DNA of 64,000 bases from Diphasiastrum complanatum (lineage: Eukaryota; Streptophyta; Lycopodiopsida; Lycopodiales; Lycopodiaceae). A program made the translations under genes and the position numbers. Each line of letters begins with the position of its first letter. The stretch's first letter is position 1. A model generated the notes under the pieces. It made no database searches. It was not told where the DNA came from and worked only from the letters and a program-made list of their open reading frames with translations. Shown here in pieces: positions 23,477 to 34,326 of this stretch. The stretch lies in contig CM055106.1 in the NCBI GenBank assembly GCA_029204225.1, positions 2,414,738 through 2,478,737 on the forward strand, in the 5' to 3' direction.

Positions 23477-24193
23477 ATGATCTCCGTCATTTGGGCAGAT
23501 CAATTACGTTCCTATGAATATCTCAACGACCATCGGAAAAAACTTCTTTCACTTGAAGCTATGATCCAAGGTGTTCAATCTCATCTTCAGAAACTAGATT
23601 TGTCTATCAATGATCTCAAGAAAGAAGTTGCAGCTGTCAAAATAGAAGCCTCCTCTCATTCGACTACTTCAACTAAGATCCAACAGCTTGAAAGTCAAGT
23701 GGAACAACATCATACCGCTGTCCGATCCTGGGCAGATGTGCTTAAAGGTCCTAACACTGTTGTTCTACCACCTCCACCTTCTTTTATCTCAGGTACGTTC
23801 ACCGAGAGCCGTTTGCGAGAGCAAAAGGCTCTTAATGTCCGAGTCAGAGGTATTACAAACTCCCATGATGTTGTTGGTGAAGCTAAAAAGCTTCTTGAAG
23901 AGAGTCTTCAACACCACCACAAATTTATGGATACTGCATGGCGGCCTAAGAAAGATCCAAGTACTCTTGTTATACGCCTTGCATCTGTCACTGGTCGTCA
24001 TGAAGCACTAGGGAAGAGATCTACACTGCGGGGCACAACGATATACCTGGATGAAGACCTTACTTTCATTCAGGTTCAAGAACAGAAAAAAGCAAAACAG
24101 GAGGCCCTAACGAATGGAAAGCGGTTGATCTACAGGGATGGTATCATTCGTTTTGTAGATATTAAACCTACTGCTATTACTATTCAGAGTTAG
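23477..24193 (+). CDS. LINE ORF1-like RNA-binding protein (238 aa), intact frame
   Basis: An uninterrupted frame. Residues about 18-80 are heptad-like and charged (coiled coil probable). The second half has the pattern of LINE ORF1 RRM/C-terminal proteins: [27 protein letters not shown], then [23 protein letters not shown] and a final R-D-G-I-I-R-F-V-D. These proteins bind LINE RNA as trimers; that is family knowledge. No endonuclease or RT follows. The 3' sequence ends in GTTAATCAAGCTTTC plus a TTTC repeat (24345-24390), resembling the 3' end of the LINE at 5455-5484. It may be a non-autonomous LINE or an ORF1-only retrocopy. The start ATG is the first in frame; an upstream start in the TC tract is less likely. 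Confidence 0.65.
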   Translation: MISVIWADQLRSYEYLNDHRKKLLSLEAMIQGVQSHLQKLDLSINDLKKEVAAVKIEASSHSTTSTKIQQLESQVEQHHTAVRSWADVLKGPNTVVLPPPPSFISGTFTESRLREQKALNVRVRGITNSHDVVGEAKKLLEESLQHHHKFMDTAWRPKKDPSTLVIRLASVTGRHEALGKRSTLRGTTIYLDEDLTFIQVQEQKKAKQEALTNGKRLIYRDGIIRFVDIKPTAITIQS

Positions 24194-24344
24194 TGAGAGA
24201 GTTAGAGCACATAAGAGATGCCAATTGAATCTGTAAATGGTCTTCTTAGTTGGTTTTCGTTTAGTTATGTTGTTTGACGGCATTGCTCTGTCTTGGTTCC
24301 ACTTTATCTGATGTACTTGCTCGTCTTATATGCCTTTTGGCATG

Positions 24345-24390
24345 GAAAAGAAGTTAATCAAGCTTTCTTTCTTTCTTTCTCTCTCTCTTC
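24345..24390 (+). repeat. LINE-like 3' tail with TTTC repeat
   Basis: GTTAATCAAGCTTTC followed by TTTCTTTCTTTCTCTC. The AATNAAGCTTTC string is shared with the end of the LINE just before its poly(A) at 5472, which suggests related 3' ends recognised by the same reverse transcriptase. Confidence 0.4.
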
Positions 24391-24769
24391 TTGATAATGA
24401 AAAGTGCTTACAAAATGGCATTACATCCCTATTTATAGACAAAGCTAGGGTTACGATTTTTTGTTCACCCAAAAACCATGTGCCATAAGAACTTGACTTC
24501 TAAAAGGTTTTAAGCCAAATTGCATTTTAAACTACTTGGGTCCTTTCTTATTTTAGGCCCAATAGAGCATTGATCTACTTTTATTTCTCACGTCATTGGC
24601 TTACGAGTACAGTGCATGTTCTACGAGTGTCTGACATTACATTACAAGTAGATCTAAGTCATTATGCTGACTCGGCCATGCTTTTGTTCCCGTCACCGTA
24701 AAATATGTTGGGGTTTTTCTCTCTCTTCACATTTTTCGCAAAAAAGCCGACAGTGTGAAAACAGTTTTT

Positions 24770-25020
24770 TTGTTGAAGTCACTAACACTTCAGTTGATCA
24801 AAGTTGTCGAAGAAGTCAGAGACTTCGGACACTTCGGATGTGGAAGAAGTCGGACACTTTGGTTAATGAATGAAATTGTCAAAAAGTCGGAGACTTTGGA
24901 GACTTCGATGGAAGAAGTCGAGGAAGTCGGAGACTTTGAAGACTTGATTGAAGAGGTCGAGGACTTGAAACTTTGATGTCGAGTGACTTGTTTGTTGAAG
25001 AAGTCGAGGATGATCAGGCC
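24770..25020 (+). repeat. Degenerate GAAGTCGGAGACTT repeat region
   Basis: About ten imperfect copies of GAAGTCG and GAGACTT words, giving Glu/Val/Asp-rich short frames on the plus strand. It looks like a decayed minisatellite; the open frames are a by-product of its composition. Confidence 0.6.
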
Positions 25021-25412
25021 TTCGATGTTCTTCATGATGCTTTGCCACTCGAATGTAGAATTAGACGGGAATGGATACCCTTTGATGTAGATTGGCTGGA
25101 AAGTTGATGACGTCGACCTTCAAATAGTTCGGCTAATTCGATTCGATTTTGTGTAGAAATTGCAGGTTGTCGAACTGCTTGCAGAAACCCGTGTATTTTA
25201 CCTGGCATTATTTTACACACAGAATGAGAGCAATTTTGCAAAATAGAAAAATAGGAAACTTTATGATTCCTATAGGAAGAATCTTGAAAATAGAAATTGT
25301 ATTCACCAAGGAGACAACTGTGGACTTAATTTCCAACATTTTCCACTTCTCCACATGTGCACCAAGTATTCCAAAATTGTGAAATGTTAAATGAGCGAGA
25401 TATCCATGAAAG

Positions 25413-26227
25413 TTGCTGGGCCATTTGCAAACTCGAAAAAGGTCATCGAGTGAAATGTCAAGGATGAAGAATCCAGATAGGGGCAGATGTAACAAGCCAC
25501 TAACAGCAAACCCACATCCATGTTTCTTTGGAAGACACACCCATAAAAAAGTGGAAACATCACAAATGATGTGGTTTTGTTCTTCAAATTTGAGGTGCAC
25601 ATGGACAGTTCATCCACAATTTACTATTAAACCAACCATGCTACGAGAACATTGGTCCATTCTGAGGGGAACAAATTTAACAAAAGAAGAATTTGAGTAC
25701 TTGTGCAAGGGAGGGTTCGTATTAGAATGCGAAAGTGATAATTATATCAGCCCACCTAGCACAAGAGCATAGTAGTTCAATGAAACACCAATGTCTACAA
25801 CACAACAACCAAGCTCAAGTGATCATAGGCAAATGCGAAGGAGGTCAAGTGTCTCATTATTAGCAAAGGAGTGTGCGACGCATGGAGTGAAGTTGAGTGC
25901 AATTGTAAAGGGTGACAATAAAACACGTGATGGTGAAAAAGAAATAATTACTATACTAAGTTTTGATAGCGTTTTGACAGGACGACAATATTAATTGATG
26001 TTAAACCTAGTTGCACTTGCATGGATTTTCAAAGATCTGTTCAAGATGGCAAATACATTCCTTGCAAACACTTGTACTATGTCTTTTTGAAGCTAAAAGG
26101 CTTGGACATGGATCAACACATGTTCATTCACCAACCTGTATTAACTCGCCAAGAGTTATGTCAAGTCATTTCCACACCGACAATGTTACAAAGTGTGCAT
26201 GTTACAAATTCAGTGTTCTTGCTATAA
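25413..26227 (+). pseudogene. Broken gene with SWIM-type zinc finger
   Basis: The first part (25413-25772) reads protein-like: R-C-N-K-P-L-T, N-P-H-P-C-F-F-G-R-H-T, M-M-W-F-C-S-S-N-L-R-C-T-W and L-C-K-G-G-F-V-L-E. Two adjacent TAG codons (25770-25775) interrupt it, and the same frame continues to about 25992. A frame change follows, then a clear SWIM motif: C-x-C at 26012-26020 and C-K-H at 26063-26071 (CxCx14CxH), in D-G-K-Y-I-P-C-K-H-L-Y-Y-V, ending at a TAA at 26227. SWIM fingers occur in plant FAR1/MULE transposase-related and other DNA-binding proteins. The AG at 25979-25980 could be a splice acceptor that bypasses the frame change, so an intron-containing gene is an alternative to a pseudogene. 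No transposase core was seen. Confidence 0.5.
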
Positions 26228-26945
26228 GTGAAACATAGAATATCAAAAATGACTTTTTCTTGTTCAGGGAATGATATTACTTTAAACTTGTAGGAGTGTT
26301 TTGTCAAAAATTGTGTCCAAGGAGATTTAAGAGTATGGAGATTTTAAATTTATTGTCGAATCTAGTCATTTATTTCACAGTGTTATTCATCATGTGGCAA
26401 TTTTAAAATAGCATTTTGTCGTTGTCTCTACCATTGTATTCTATGAACTGCTTGTGTGTGTCACACGTACTATAGAAAGTGATGGTCTTTATTTTTTGGT
26501 GTCAATTATCCAGTCACATTTCAATTATAGCAGTTTATGGATGTTTTGGAAAAATAAGACAACTCTTATAAACATACTGGTGTGCATGATACAAATTCAG
26601 TGTTCCTAGTATTCACATGAATGAAAACTATAAGTGAAACATCAAATGTCTGAAATGACTTTTTCTTGTTCAGATAATGATATTACTTAAAAATTGTAGG
26701 ATTATTTTGCCAGAAATTGTGTCAAAGGGGATTTAAGAGTGTGGAGATTTAAGATAGTCTTTTATTTTGCAGTGTCATTCATTATGTGGTTGTCACTACC
26801 TTTGTATTCTATTAACATGCTCGCATGTGTCACACATGTTGCAAAAAGTGACGATCATTATTTTTTGAGGTGTGATTATTCAGCCACATTTCAATTATAG
26901 CAGTTTATAGATGTCTTGGGAAAGTAAGACAATCTTTATACACAG
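26193..26945. repeat. Tandem duplication of a ~380-bp segment
   Basis: Unit 1 (26193-26579) and unit 2 (26580-26945) share ordered blocks throughout, each starting GTGTGCATGWTACAAATTCAG and ending in GAYGTYTTGGRAAARTAAGAC. Unit 1 contains the last codons of the SWIM frame, so the duplication began within that gene's 3' end. The copies have diverged, with small gaps. Confidence 0.8.
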
Positions 26946-27206
26946 TTTTGTATCTATTGAAATTGCATTTGATCTCAAACAAAATGTTGAAGAAAATGAT
27001 GATTGTCATGGTCAATGTATTTTGTTCAGAAAAACTCACTAAACTTGCAGAAATCTACTCGCAAAAGGCCAATCCTCCTTGCCTTGCCATGGCGGCTCTT
27101 GTGCAGTAAAGTAGACCCTCTAGCCAGATCCTCCAGTTTGTTGTTGCTCATCGGGTTGTTGCTCTTCTGCGTGCTGTTGCTCTTCTGTGTGTTGTTTCTT
27201 ATGCTA

Positions 27207-28940
27207 CTATTGTTGCTCGTCCTGCTGTTGTTGGTTGTCGTCAGGATTCTCTGGCTCGGCTGCACCATCTTCGGCTACCGTTGGCATTTGTAGCCCTTCA
27301 AAATGCAGGAGGTTGTAGATATGCTAGAGCTTTCAACAACATGCATGCACGAGCATCTTACAAAAGATGACCAACAAGAAAAAAAAATGCATCGAAATTA
27401 AAAACTACAAATTATAGTGAGCCAGAATGCATTCAAGCTTTTGCACGACAAATGCAAACATCAGAGAGCCCAAAACTACATTCAGATGCACAAAAAAGTT
27501 TATTATATACTAAAGCAAAAATGAACTCCTCTTTGAGTGAAAGTGGGAAATGAAATTGAAATGCCCTTTTTATATTGTTGCATGTGAATGAAAATTTTGA
27601 CATGTTCATTTATGTGACCACATTGGTTTTTGGTCATCCAAAATTTAGTTTCAACATCGTCCGGCTTATGCACGAATTGCACAAGTATTTTTTCTCTGAT
27701 CGTTTGCCAATCTGCAAGGTGAAACAATTGTATTAGTCATGGCATAAGGTTTTATCATGAATATCAGATAGATTTGAATTTCAAAATTCGACTTACCCCA
27801 TTTCCATTTAGCTTGAACTTGAAGTTGTCATTGACATCACCAAATGTCAGAATTAAGGATCTTAGATCTTGCAATGTCCATTTTGCATCCGCCCTTAGGT
27901 TTCGTATATCGTCTTCATGCACGCAAATGGAAATTTCCAATTTGTCACGCTCATCTATTGTTGCATCTAGAGGATTCCATGTACCGTGCGAATACTTCCA
28001 TCTGTGATAAACAAAACTAAAGGCACATGTTTGTCTAGAAATGTGATATCAAATTTTCAGAGTGTCTTTCAAAATCCTTCATTCCGAAAGGTCTCCCATA
28101 TGTTGTTCTTGCTTGGTATCCCAACATAGATTAAACATGCTATCAAGCACTTGAGTATCAGCGATTTGCATGTCCACATTACTTTGCTTATGATGAAGGT
28201 AATTTTTTTAACTGACTCACAAAGACTGTGACTGGTACGAACATGGAACTATACACACGTTTTGATCCGAATGTGAATTTCAAGCATGATTGATTTTCTT
28301 GCCATAGTTTCACTTTTGTGAACTCCTGGGTTATTTATCTATGGAAGGTCAATCTTGGAAATCTAACTCAGGGACAGGGATAGATATTGACTTTTTCATG
28401 CCCCGTGGACCTCTTTGGCACTTCATACATACGATTAAAAAAACTATCCTCCTTTGTTTTAGGTCCAATGGGACCATCCCCTTATAAATGAATTCTCCGA
28501 ATGTAGCATGCACAACAACAAATTTTTCTGTTAGTGATTTCACACTTTGCCACTCTTGAACGTTGGAAGGAAAAATATCTGCAAAATCACAATGGGTCAA
28601 AAATTCAAGAAGAAAACTAAAGTAAATCGAACAAAACTTGACATCAACTTATAGTGAGAAGGTATGTTGAAATCAGCGACATCTTCATCCAGCATGATAT
28701 CACGTTCAGTATAACGTGTTGTACCATCGCCATTTGCTTTCCTTTATCGATTTTCAAATCAACAATCCTTCCTTTCCAATGATAATCCAAGTTCTCTCAT
28801 TTTTGTTTTGGAACCTTGTGGTTTCCTTTCGCATTTGGATGCATCAAGACCCAATTCCAACACGAATATGTGACCGAAATCCATGTCTCATTGCAACTTT
28901 TATCATGAGAAGCTAATGACAGTATCTTGGTTTTGGGTTT
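27207..28940 (-). other. Exon-like segments of an unknown gene or pseudogene
   Basis: On the minus strand several blocks read as protein and have splice-like edges. 28001-27797 is open for 68 codons (W-K-Y-S-H-G-T-W-N-P-L-D, K-W-T-L-Q-D-L-R-S-L-I-L-T-F-G-D-V-N-D-N-F-K-F-K), preceded by TTTATCACAG and followed by GTAAGT. 28578-28433 (W-Q-S-V-K-S-L-T-E-K-F-V-V-V-H-A-T-F-G-E-F) follows a TTTTGCAG and ends at GTATGT. About 28730-28640 gives E-R-D-I-M-L-D-E-D-V-A-D-F. 27295-27207 gives an acidic Gln-rich tail (E-P-E-N-P-D-D-N-Q-Q-Q-Q) ending in two TAGs. Connecting phases were not all reconcilable, so a pseudogene is possible. I do not recognise the family. Confidence 0.35.
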
Positions 28941-29790
28941 TTCTACTGACAAAAGAGGCCATTGAGGTTTATGCACAAATAAACATTACTAAGCGAGGGC
29001 TACAGTGTGAAAGAATAGCTGGACATACGTAGCACACACTGAATAACTTGCACATAATAGAGAGAGTGGAACTAGGAGGTTGGTAGGCCTACGCCACGCA
29101 TTAACAGCTGTCAAAAGGGTCAATAAAAGAACAAGGCTTTTTACGTTGTGGTAACTATTGCGTGGGGCCTCCAATGTCATAAGTGATGATAGTAGGCTAT
29201 TTTAATGTGCGCCATAGGGTTAAAGTAGGGTTAGTGGTTTTGAAACCAATGTGGTTCCAAGTCAAATGTGTCATTGGCAATGGACCATTGAGCCCTATGT
29301 GTTGTTGCCTTTCCATTGGATACACAAACATGATCAGAGTTAATCAAAATTAAGAAAAGAGACCCTTTTTGAGTTCAAAAGGGCCCTAATGAAAAAGTCA
29401 AAACAAGCCGAAGGACATAACAACAGCTAGCACAGAGTATTGGCATTCAATGGTCAACTTTGAGTCAAAGAGACACATTTAGAACATCTAGAAAATCTGG
29501 GGACCAAAACACAACATTATTGGAAATTAGTCAAGGAAGTCTTTGGGCATCCAAACGAAACACCTCATTGGATTTCTAATTGTGATATGCTCATTTTGTG
29601 CACATTTTTTGCTAACCATATACTTCTCAGTTGTTAGAAGATCTGCATCCTCATAATAAAGATTGTTACTCTCATGGGTCCAAAAAAGTACACGTAATTG
29701 TCATTCATGTGACATTTAGCCTTTTTGGGCCTATAATATTTTACATAATATAGAGTCCCAAACTTTGTTCCTTTTTTTTTCTTTTTAGTG
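28941..29790. other. Intergenic, no supported gene
   Basis: No protein-like frames. A word at about 29361-29380 (GACCCTTTTTGAGTTC) resembles the end of the MITE-like element at 4300-4638, but no matching second end was found. Confidence 0.4.
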
Positions 29791-29794
29791 AAAA

Positions 29795-29795
29795 T

Positions 29796-29839
<44 letters not shown>

Positions 29840-29863
29840 GAGTTTTTTTTTTTTTTGGGGGGG

Positions 29864-29916
<53 letters not shown>

Positions 29917-29977
29917 AGTGAGTGAGTGAGTGAGTGAGAGAGAGTGTGTGAGTGTTTCTTTTTTTTTTTTTTTGGGG
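29795..29977. repeat. Compound simple repeat: two (GA)n - T-run - G-run modules
   Basis: GA repeats, then 14 T and about 10 G, then a longer GA repeat passing into GTGA repeats, then about 15 T and 5 G. The module order is repeated twice. Confidence 0.9.
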
Positions 29978-30483
29978 GCGCTTTGAGAGAATGGCCATGC
30001 TCAAGAAATTAACACTCATAATCCAATTCCAAAGCAGCTCGTGGTCTCTCATAATACATTACCTAACACAGATGCACAATTCCTTATCTCTTTCTTTCTC
30101 ATATAAATGTTTCTCTTATAGCCTTATAGAATGGGCAAAATATTTATGGTATATATGCTCTCTTTCGCTTTATCCTGTTACAAAGGTTAAGGACGGTGCT
30201 TTGTATCGGCCCGTCAGCAAGCAAGCTGTTGGCAGCAATATTCACACTGTCCCTGCACGCAAAAGCTTCTCTGATCATGGCAGCAGGACACTATTCACGT
30301 ACTTGTTGTATTACTCGTGCATGCTGATAGACTGTTACATCTTAGCTCTTTGTAACAGCAGCAAAAGTTAGATTCACATAAGACACAAAGAGATGTTAGT
30401 AGCCCAGGTTCACAGATTCACTTGTGGGCCTGCTCATTTCCCCCCTAAACTTGTACACTGCATGTGCCAACGTTGGTCGTACC

Positions 30484-30485
<2 letters not shown>

Positions 30486-30529
<44 letters not shown>
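30486..30529. repeat. (CT)n microsatellite
   Basis: A perfect CT run of about 22 units in otherwise anonymous sequence. Confidence 0.9.
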
Positions 30530-30531
<2 letters not shown>

Positions 30532-32409
30532 AGCGACCCACATCAGGAAAGAAGCCAAGTGTCTACAAGCTGCAATTCTGGGGCCCAAGCCCTCATCGGT
30601 ATTCAAGAGCTCCAAAGGACAGTTTTTGGGCACGAAGTAGCTGCCCACATAAATGCGTACTGCACTTTATAGACCAAGGACACAGATCCATGATAGAGAA
30701 CTGGGAAAAGCAAAAGCATTCCAGGGTCTTGAAGGGGTAGTTTGTGATCAGTCTGACTGCACCAGAGTTTGTGGGTTTGGCCTCTGGATGACGTTCAGAA
30801 AGGTATTTGTCATTGAATTGATAACAATTACTATAACTAATCTGCCTGCCTTCGAAATATAACAAAGAGGATAAAATTATGTGATGCGAGAGCGATCCCA
30901 AAAGAATGGCATTAAATCTTTTATCTAAATATGCTCTCATAAATAGATCCAGAATAGCCTGTGACAACTTAATTAAGTCGCCTTAGCATCTTTCCAAGAG
31001 CAACTTATGATTGAAGAACTTCTCTACCTACCAGTCTTTTATCAATAACTTCAAATTTTCAGACGGTGAGTTCATAACAGTGGGATGTGGAAAGACTCGT
31101 CAGACCATCTCCGTTGGTAGACTGCATGCACATTTTTTTTAACGACAACTGCCGCGATTGATATAAATTACTTGGTTGGCTTGCTGGTAGAAGTTAAAAC
31201 AAGTCCAACCTGTGGCTGCTAAGATAAGAGACTGAAACGCCCAGTCAAGGACATATCCACCCGGCAAGCATACCCCTGTCCCTGAACACACTGAAGAAGC
31301 CCAACATGCAAATGACTCTCCCAATCTGGGAATAGTCGCTTAGGAAGCGAGGCAAGATGCAGTCTGCCCAATGTAACAGAATTACAAAATAACGCATAAT
31401 GATCGAGGGCATTGGCCTACATCGCTCGAAAAGGCAATATATCCCGTATAAAACCACATGAAATAGCAGCTGCAAGAGGAAGGGTCCTGCGTTTTAGGCT
31501 ATGTGCTTAGTTGTAATATGAGCTCTGATTCTCCGAATTGTGCCGCAAGGGCAAACTCAAGCCGTACTCAAGTTTAGTTCTTGGACCCCAGCCCATTGGG
31601 TTTTGCCGAGACCCAAGGGCCAATTCACCGACAACGTTGTTGAAAGGCAATTAATCAAACATCAAGCATAGTTGCCGAGCTACTTATATAAGGAGGCATA
31701 GTTGCCGAATTACTTATATAAGGAGGATGGTTCTTGTGCACGAAATGAAGCCTTCCTTGCCAAGTTGCCCAAATAAGAGGCACACACAAAAGGGCTCAGA
31801 TAGGAGGTAGAAGAAAAAGCCAAGAAATATCAAGATCTACATTGGCCCTTATCATCAAAAAGTACGTGAAGTTTCAAAAACAAGGCTCTAGGTATACCAA
31901 GCTATTAACTGAGAAGCGTCCCCAGGCACACTCAAGGCAGAGAAGAACAAATAGAAATTAAGAAACTTAATGAGCTTAGAAATCAATTGGGCCATTAGTA
32001 CATTACTGACAATTTCCAATAAACTATTTGCATGTATAGAGAGAGAGAGGGGAAATAAAATGTAATGCTTTATTGAATTCCACTCGAGACCCATGCGTTT
32101 TGTGAGAGAGAGCCAGCAAGCGAGAGATTGTTGAACCCTCAAAATTTCAGCTCCATATAAATTACAAATGAATAATCCTAAAAACTGCTAACTCTACAAC
32201 CTCAATTTATTAATTCACCTCTTTATATGTACCTTGCCAAATAAAGGTACAGTCACAAACTTTTTGATTCTCTGTTGTAGCTTGATATCTCATTTTGGAG
32301 TTCCTACTACGAAGGCATTTCTATGCGGAAGTTACAAGTTGGGAACACACGAAACAACATATTTTACAGTGCTCTGGCAGCCACGAAGGACAGAGAGAAC
32401 TCAAAAAGT
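30530..32409. other. Intergenic, downstream of the minus-strand membrane protein gene
   Basis: No convincing gene. The part next to 32409 probably holds the 3' UTR of the minus-strand gene. A 30-bp unit with a TATATAAGG core occurs twice in tandem at 31666-31725. Confidence 0.4.
31666..31725. repeat. Two tandem 30-bp units containing TATATAAGG
   Basis: Units 31666-31695 and 31696-31725 differ at two positions. Each contains GTTGCCGARYTACTTATATAAGGAG. The TATA-like core could act as a promoter, but no downstream gene on the plus strand is apparent. Confidence 0.75.
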
Positions 32410-34326
32410 TTATGAAACTCTCAGATGCTCTCCATGTTTGCAATCTCTGTACACGGAAGATTCGAGAGGTGATGAGCAGAGGTCCTCTTTGACAGCATTA
32501 GCAAAAGTTTGACCACCAAATTCCTCCAAGACATAGTTTGGATAGTTTTCAACCACAGCATACCTGTCCCCACAATCTCTGATAAGTATGTCACTTTGAT
32601 GGGAGCCTGACAATGAATGTATTACAGATTCCTTGTTGCTCACAATCAGCAAGTGATCCATTACCTTCTTACCCAAAACAGAACTTTTTTGTATGAGGTA
32701 ATTTAGAAGAGCTTGATCTGAGAATGCATGCTTATTTCTCCTTTGCAGTGCAACTCTCACAATTTCAATGGACATTGCATTTGCAAGACCTCTGATAGGT
32801 CTCATGGCTCCCATCACTACGTTGCTGACTAGCAATTTATTCTGTTTCTCTTCTGTCTCAAGTGACAGCCACATTTCTCTGCCGTACACAGACTCAATAA
32901 GCCCTTTGCTTCTAGTTGCCCTTTTTTTGGCAATATTTTTCTGTTTTATATTTTTTCTTGTCCGTCCATTAGAGAGGTCCATCTTTCCATGTTCAAGCAC
33001 AATACTTCCAGTTCCCACATCATCACCCTTTTCAGCTGGTTCAGAAGGGAGCAACTCTACCTGGCTATCCACAAAATATTTGTCCCCGGAAGTTTTATCA
33101 TTGGCCTGGACAGCAACTTGATCTGTAATAGACAAAGGCTCCTTTGCCCTTGCTGGGCTCTTTAGCTTATCTGAATGCTTGGAGCTTTGTGCCTCTTCGA
33201 TCCAAGTGCGATCTTCAGTTGTCAGATAAAGCAGGTTGCTGCCTCTTACTGCAGAAAGAGCATCCCCCAAAATAAGAACCTTTCCAGCTTCAGTAAGAAG
33301 CACATGCTTGTACTTGTGCCTTAGCATCCCTAACAAAATCTGATAGCAAAACCATCTTCGTAAGTCAGCCGAAGGAGAGTCCAGAAACGCTCCCAGAGCA
33401 TCACTTGGATCGAGCTCTGCCATCTCATAACCACTTATAGAGCCCCAGTCTCGACGCGAAAAACTGCCTCTTTCTTCTAGACCCTTATCAGCTCTCCTGA
33501 ACTCAGAATCCAACATCATTTCGGTCCTCTCAGCAGAAACATTGAATGCCAAGCAGTTAAACTTACTCAGAGTAGCGTTTGAAGACAGAGGAACAGAGAT
33601 TATAGATATAGGCTCTAATGCCTTCATCGCCCTTTCATCTTCTACTTGCACTGGCTGCTGAACACGCCCCCAGCCAGTGGGGGTAGTAGTTCCCCTGTTT
33701 TCATGCAATTCTTTAAAGCTTGCAGTCAGGTACAGCAGCAGCTCCTGAAAGTATCTTTCCTCTTCCTGGATAACTTGACGCATCTGTGATGGAAGAGGGC
33801 TCCATGGAAACAACAGAATGATATCTGCTCTTGCACTTACTCCACTCCGATGCAGAGTCCTGAGGAAGAGCCTAAAATCTTCAATCTTAAGATCTTCTGA
33901 AAGATGCGCAACAACAAGCTCGCTCATACCTTTCGTGCCCCTGCGAAACAGCTTGCCTAAGCCTTGCAAGGCTGCGACTTCTTCTGACTTGCCTTCTTCA
34001 AGTGATAAAACACTGCTACGTTGGGCGATCCATCTACGTGAAGGCGCTAGCCTGGGCAACGCCACCCACGGCTGCTCTGACACATCTAGACTACAAAGCA
34101 GGAAAAGAAGCATGGAGAGCATGAATATGCCAAAGCAGAGTGAAAATACAATCTGAACCTTCTGTGTCAGATTCTTGCGCCCGTATATCTTCTCCGCTCT
34201 GGGCACGTCCCAGGATACCCACAAGCTTCCCATGTTGGCTGATTTCCTCGAAAATTTCAAAACCACCCCCATCAGCTCTTCCGTAAGAAGAACAGACCTC
34301 ATTCCAGCACTCGTAAGCCGTAACAA
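32410..34326 (-). CDS. Single-pass membrane protein of a conserved plant family (638 aa)
   Basis: A long intact single-exon frame. Residues about 57-80 form one hydrophobic helix after a basic N-terminus, as in a type II Golgi or plasma-membrane anchor. A conserved block follows (S-E-L-V-V-A-H-L-S-E-D, E-D-F-R-L-F-L-R-T-L-H-R-S-G, about 134-165). Later come L-G-A-F-L-D and R-R-W-F-C-Y-Q-I-L-L-G, then H-K-Y-K-H-V-L-L-T-E-A-G-K-V-L-I-L-G-D, and a polar linker (about 400-480). It ends with M-R-P-I-R-G-L-A-N-A-M and E-F-G-G-Q-T-F-A. From memory this resembles an uncharacterised land-plant family with a D-F-R-L-F-L-R-x-L-H-R-S-G signature, probably DUF7780; the helical Y-K-H-V-L-L-T-E-x-G-x-V-L-I-L-G-D part is reminiscent of glycosyltransferase-like folds, which is inference. 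Met32/33 is an alternative start. No lesions were seen. Confidence 0.85.
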   Translation of the reverse strand: MLRLTSAGMRSVLLTEELMGVVLKFSRKSANMGSLWVSWDVPRAEKIYGRKNLTQKVQIVFSLCFGIFMLSMLLFLLCSLDVSEQPWVALPRLAPSRRWIAQRSSVLSLEEGKSEEVAALQGLGKLFRRGTKGMSELVVAHLSEDLKIEDFRLFLRTLHRSGVSARADIILLFPWSPLPSQMRQVIQEEERYFQELLLYLTASFKELHENRGTTTPTGWGRVQQPVQVEDERAMKALEPISIISVPLSSNATLSKFNCLAFNVSAERTEMMLDSEFRRADKGLEERGSFSRRDWGSISGYEMAELDPSDALGAFLDSPSADLRRWFCYQILLGMLRHKYKHVLLTEAGKVLILGDALSAVRGSNLLYLTTEDRTWIEEAQSSKHSDKLKSPARAKEPLSITDQVAVQANDKTSGDKYFVDSQVELLPSEPAEKGDDVGTGSIVLEHGKMDLSNGRTRKNIKQKNIAKKRATRSKGLIESVYGREMWLSLETEEKQNKLLVSNVVMGAMRPIRGLANAMSIEIVRVALQRRNKHAFSDQALLNYLIQKSSVLGKKVMDHLLIVSNKESVIHSLSGSHQSDILIRDCGDRYAVVENYPNYVLEEFGGQTFANAVKEDLCSSPLESSVYRDCKHGEHLRVS

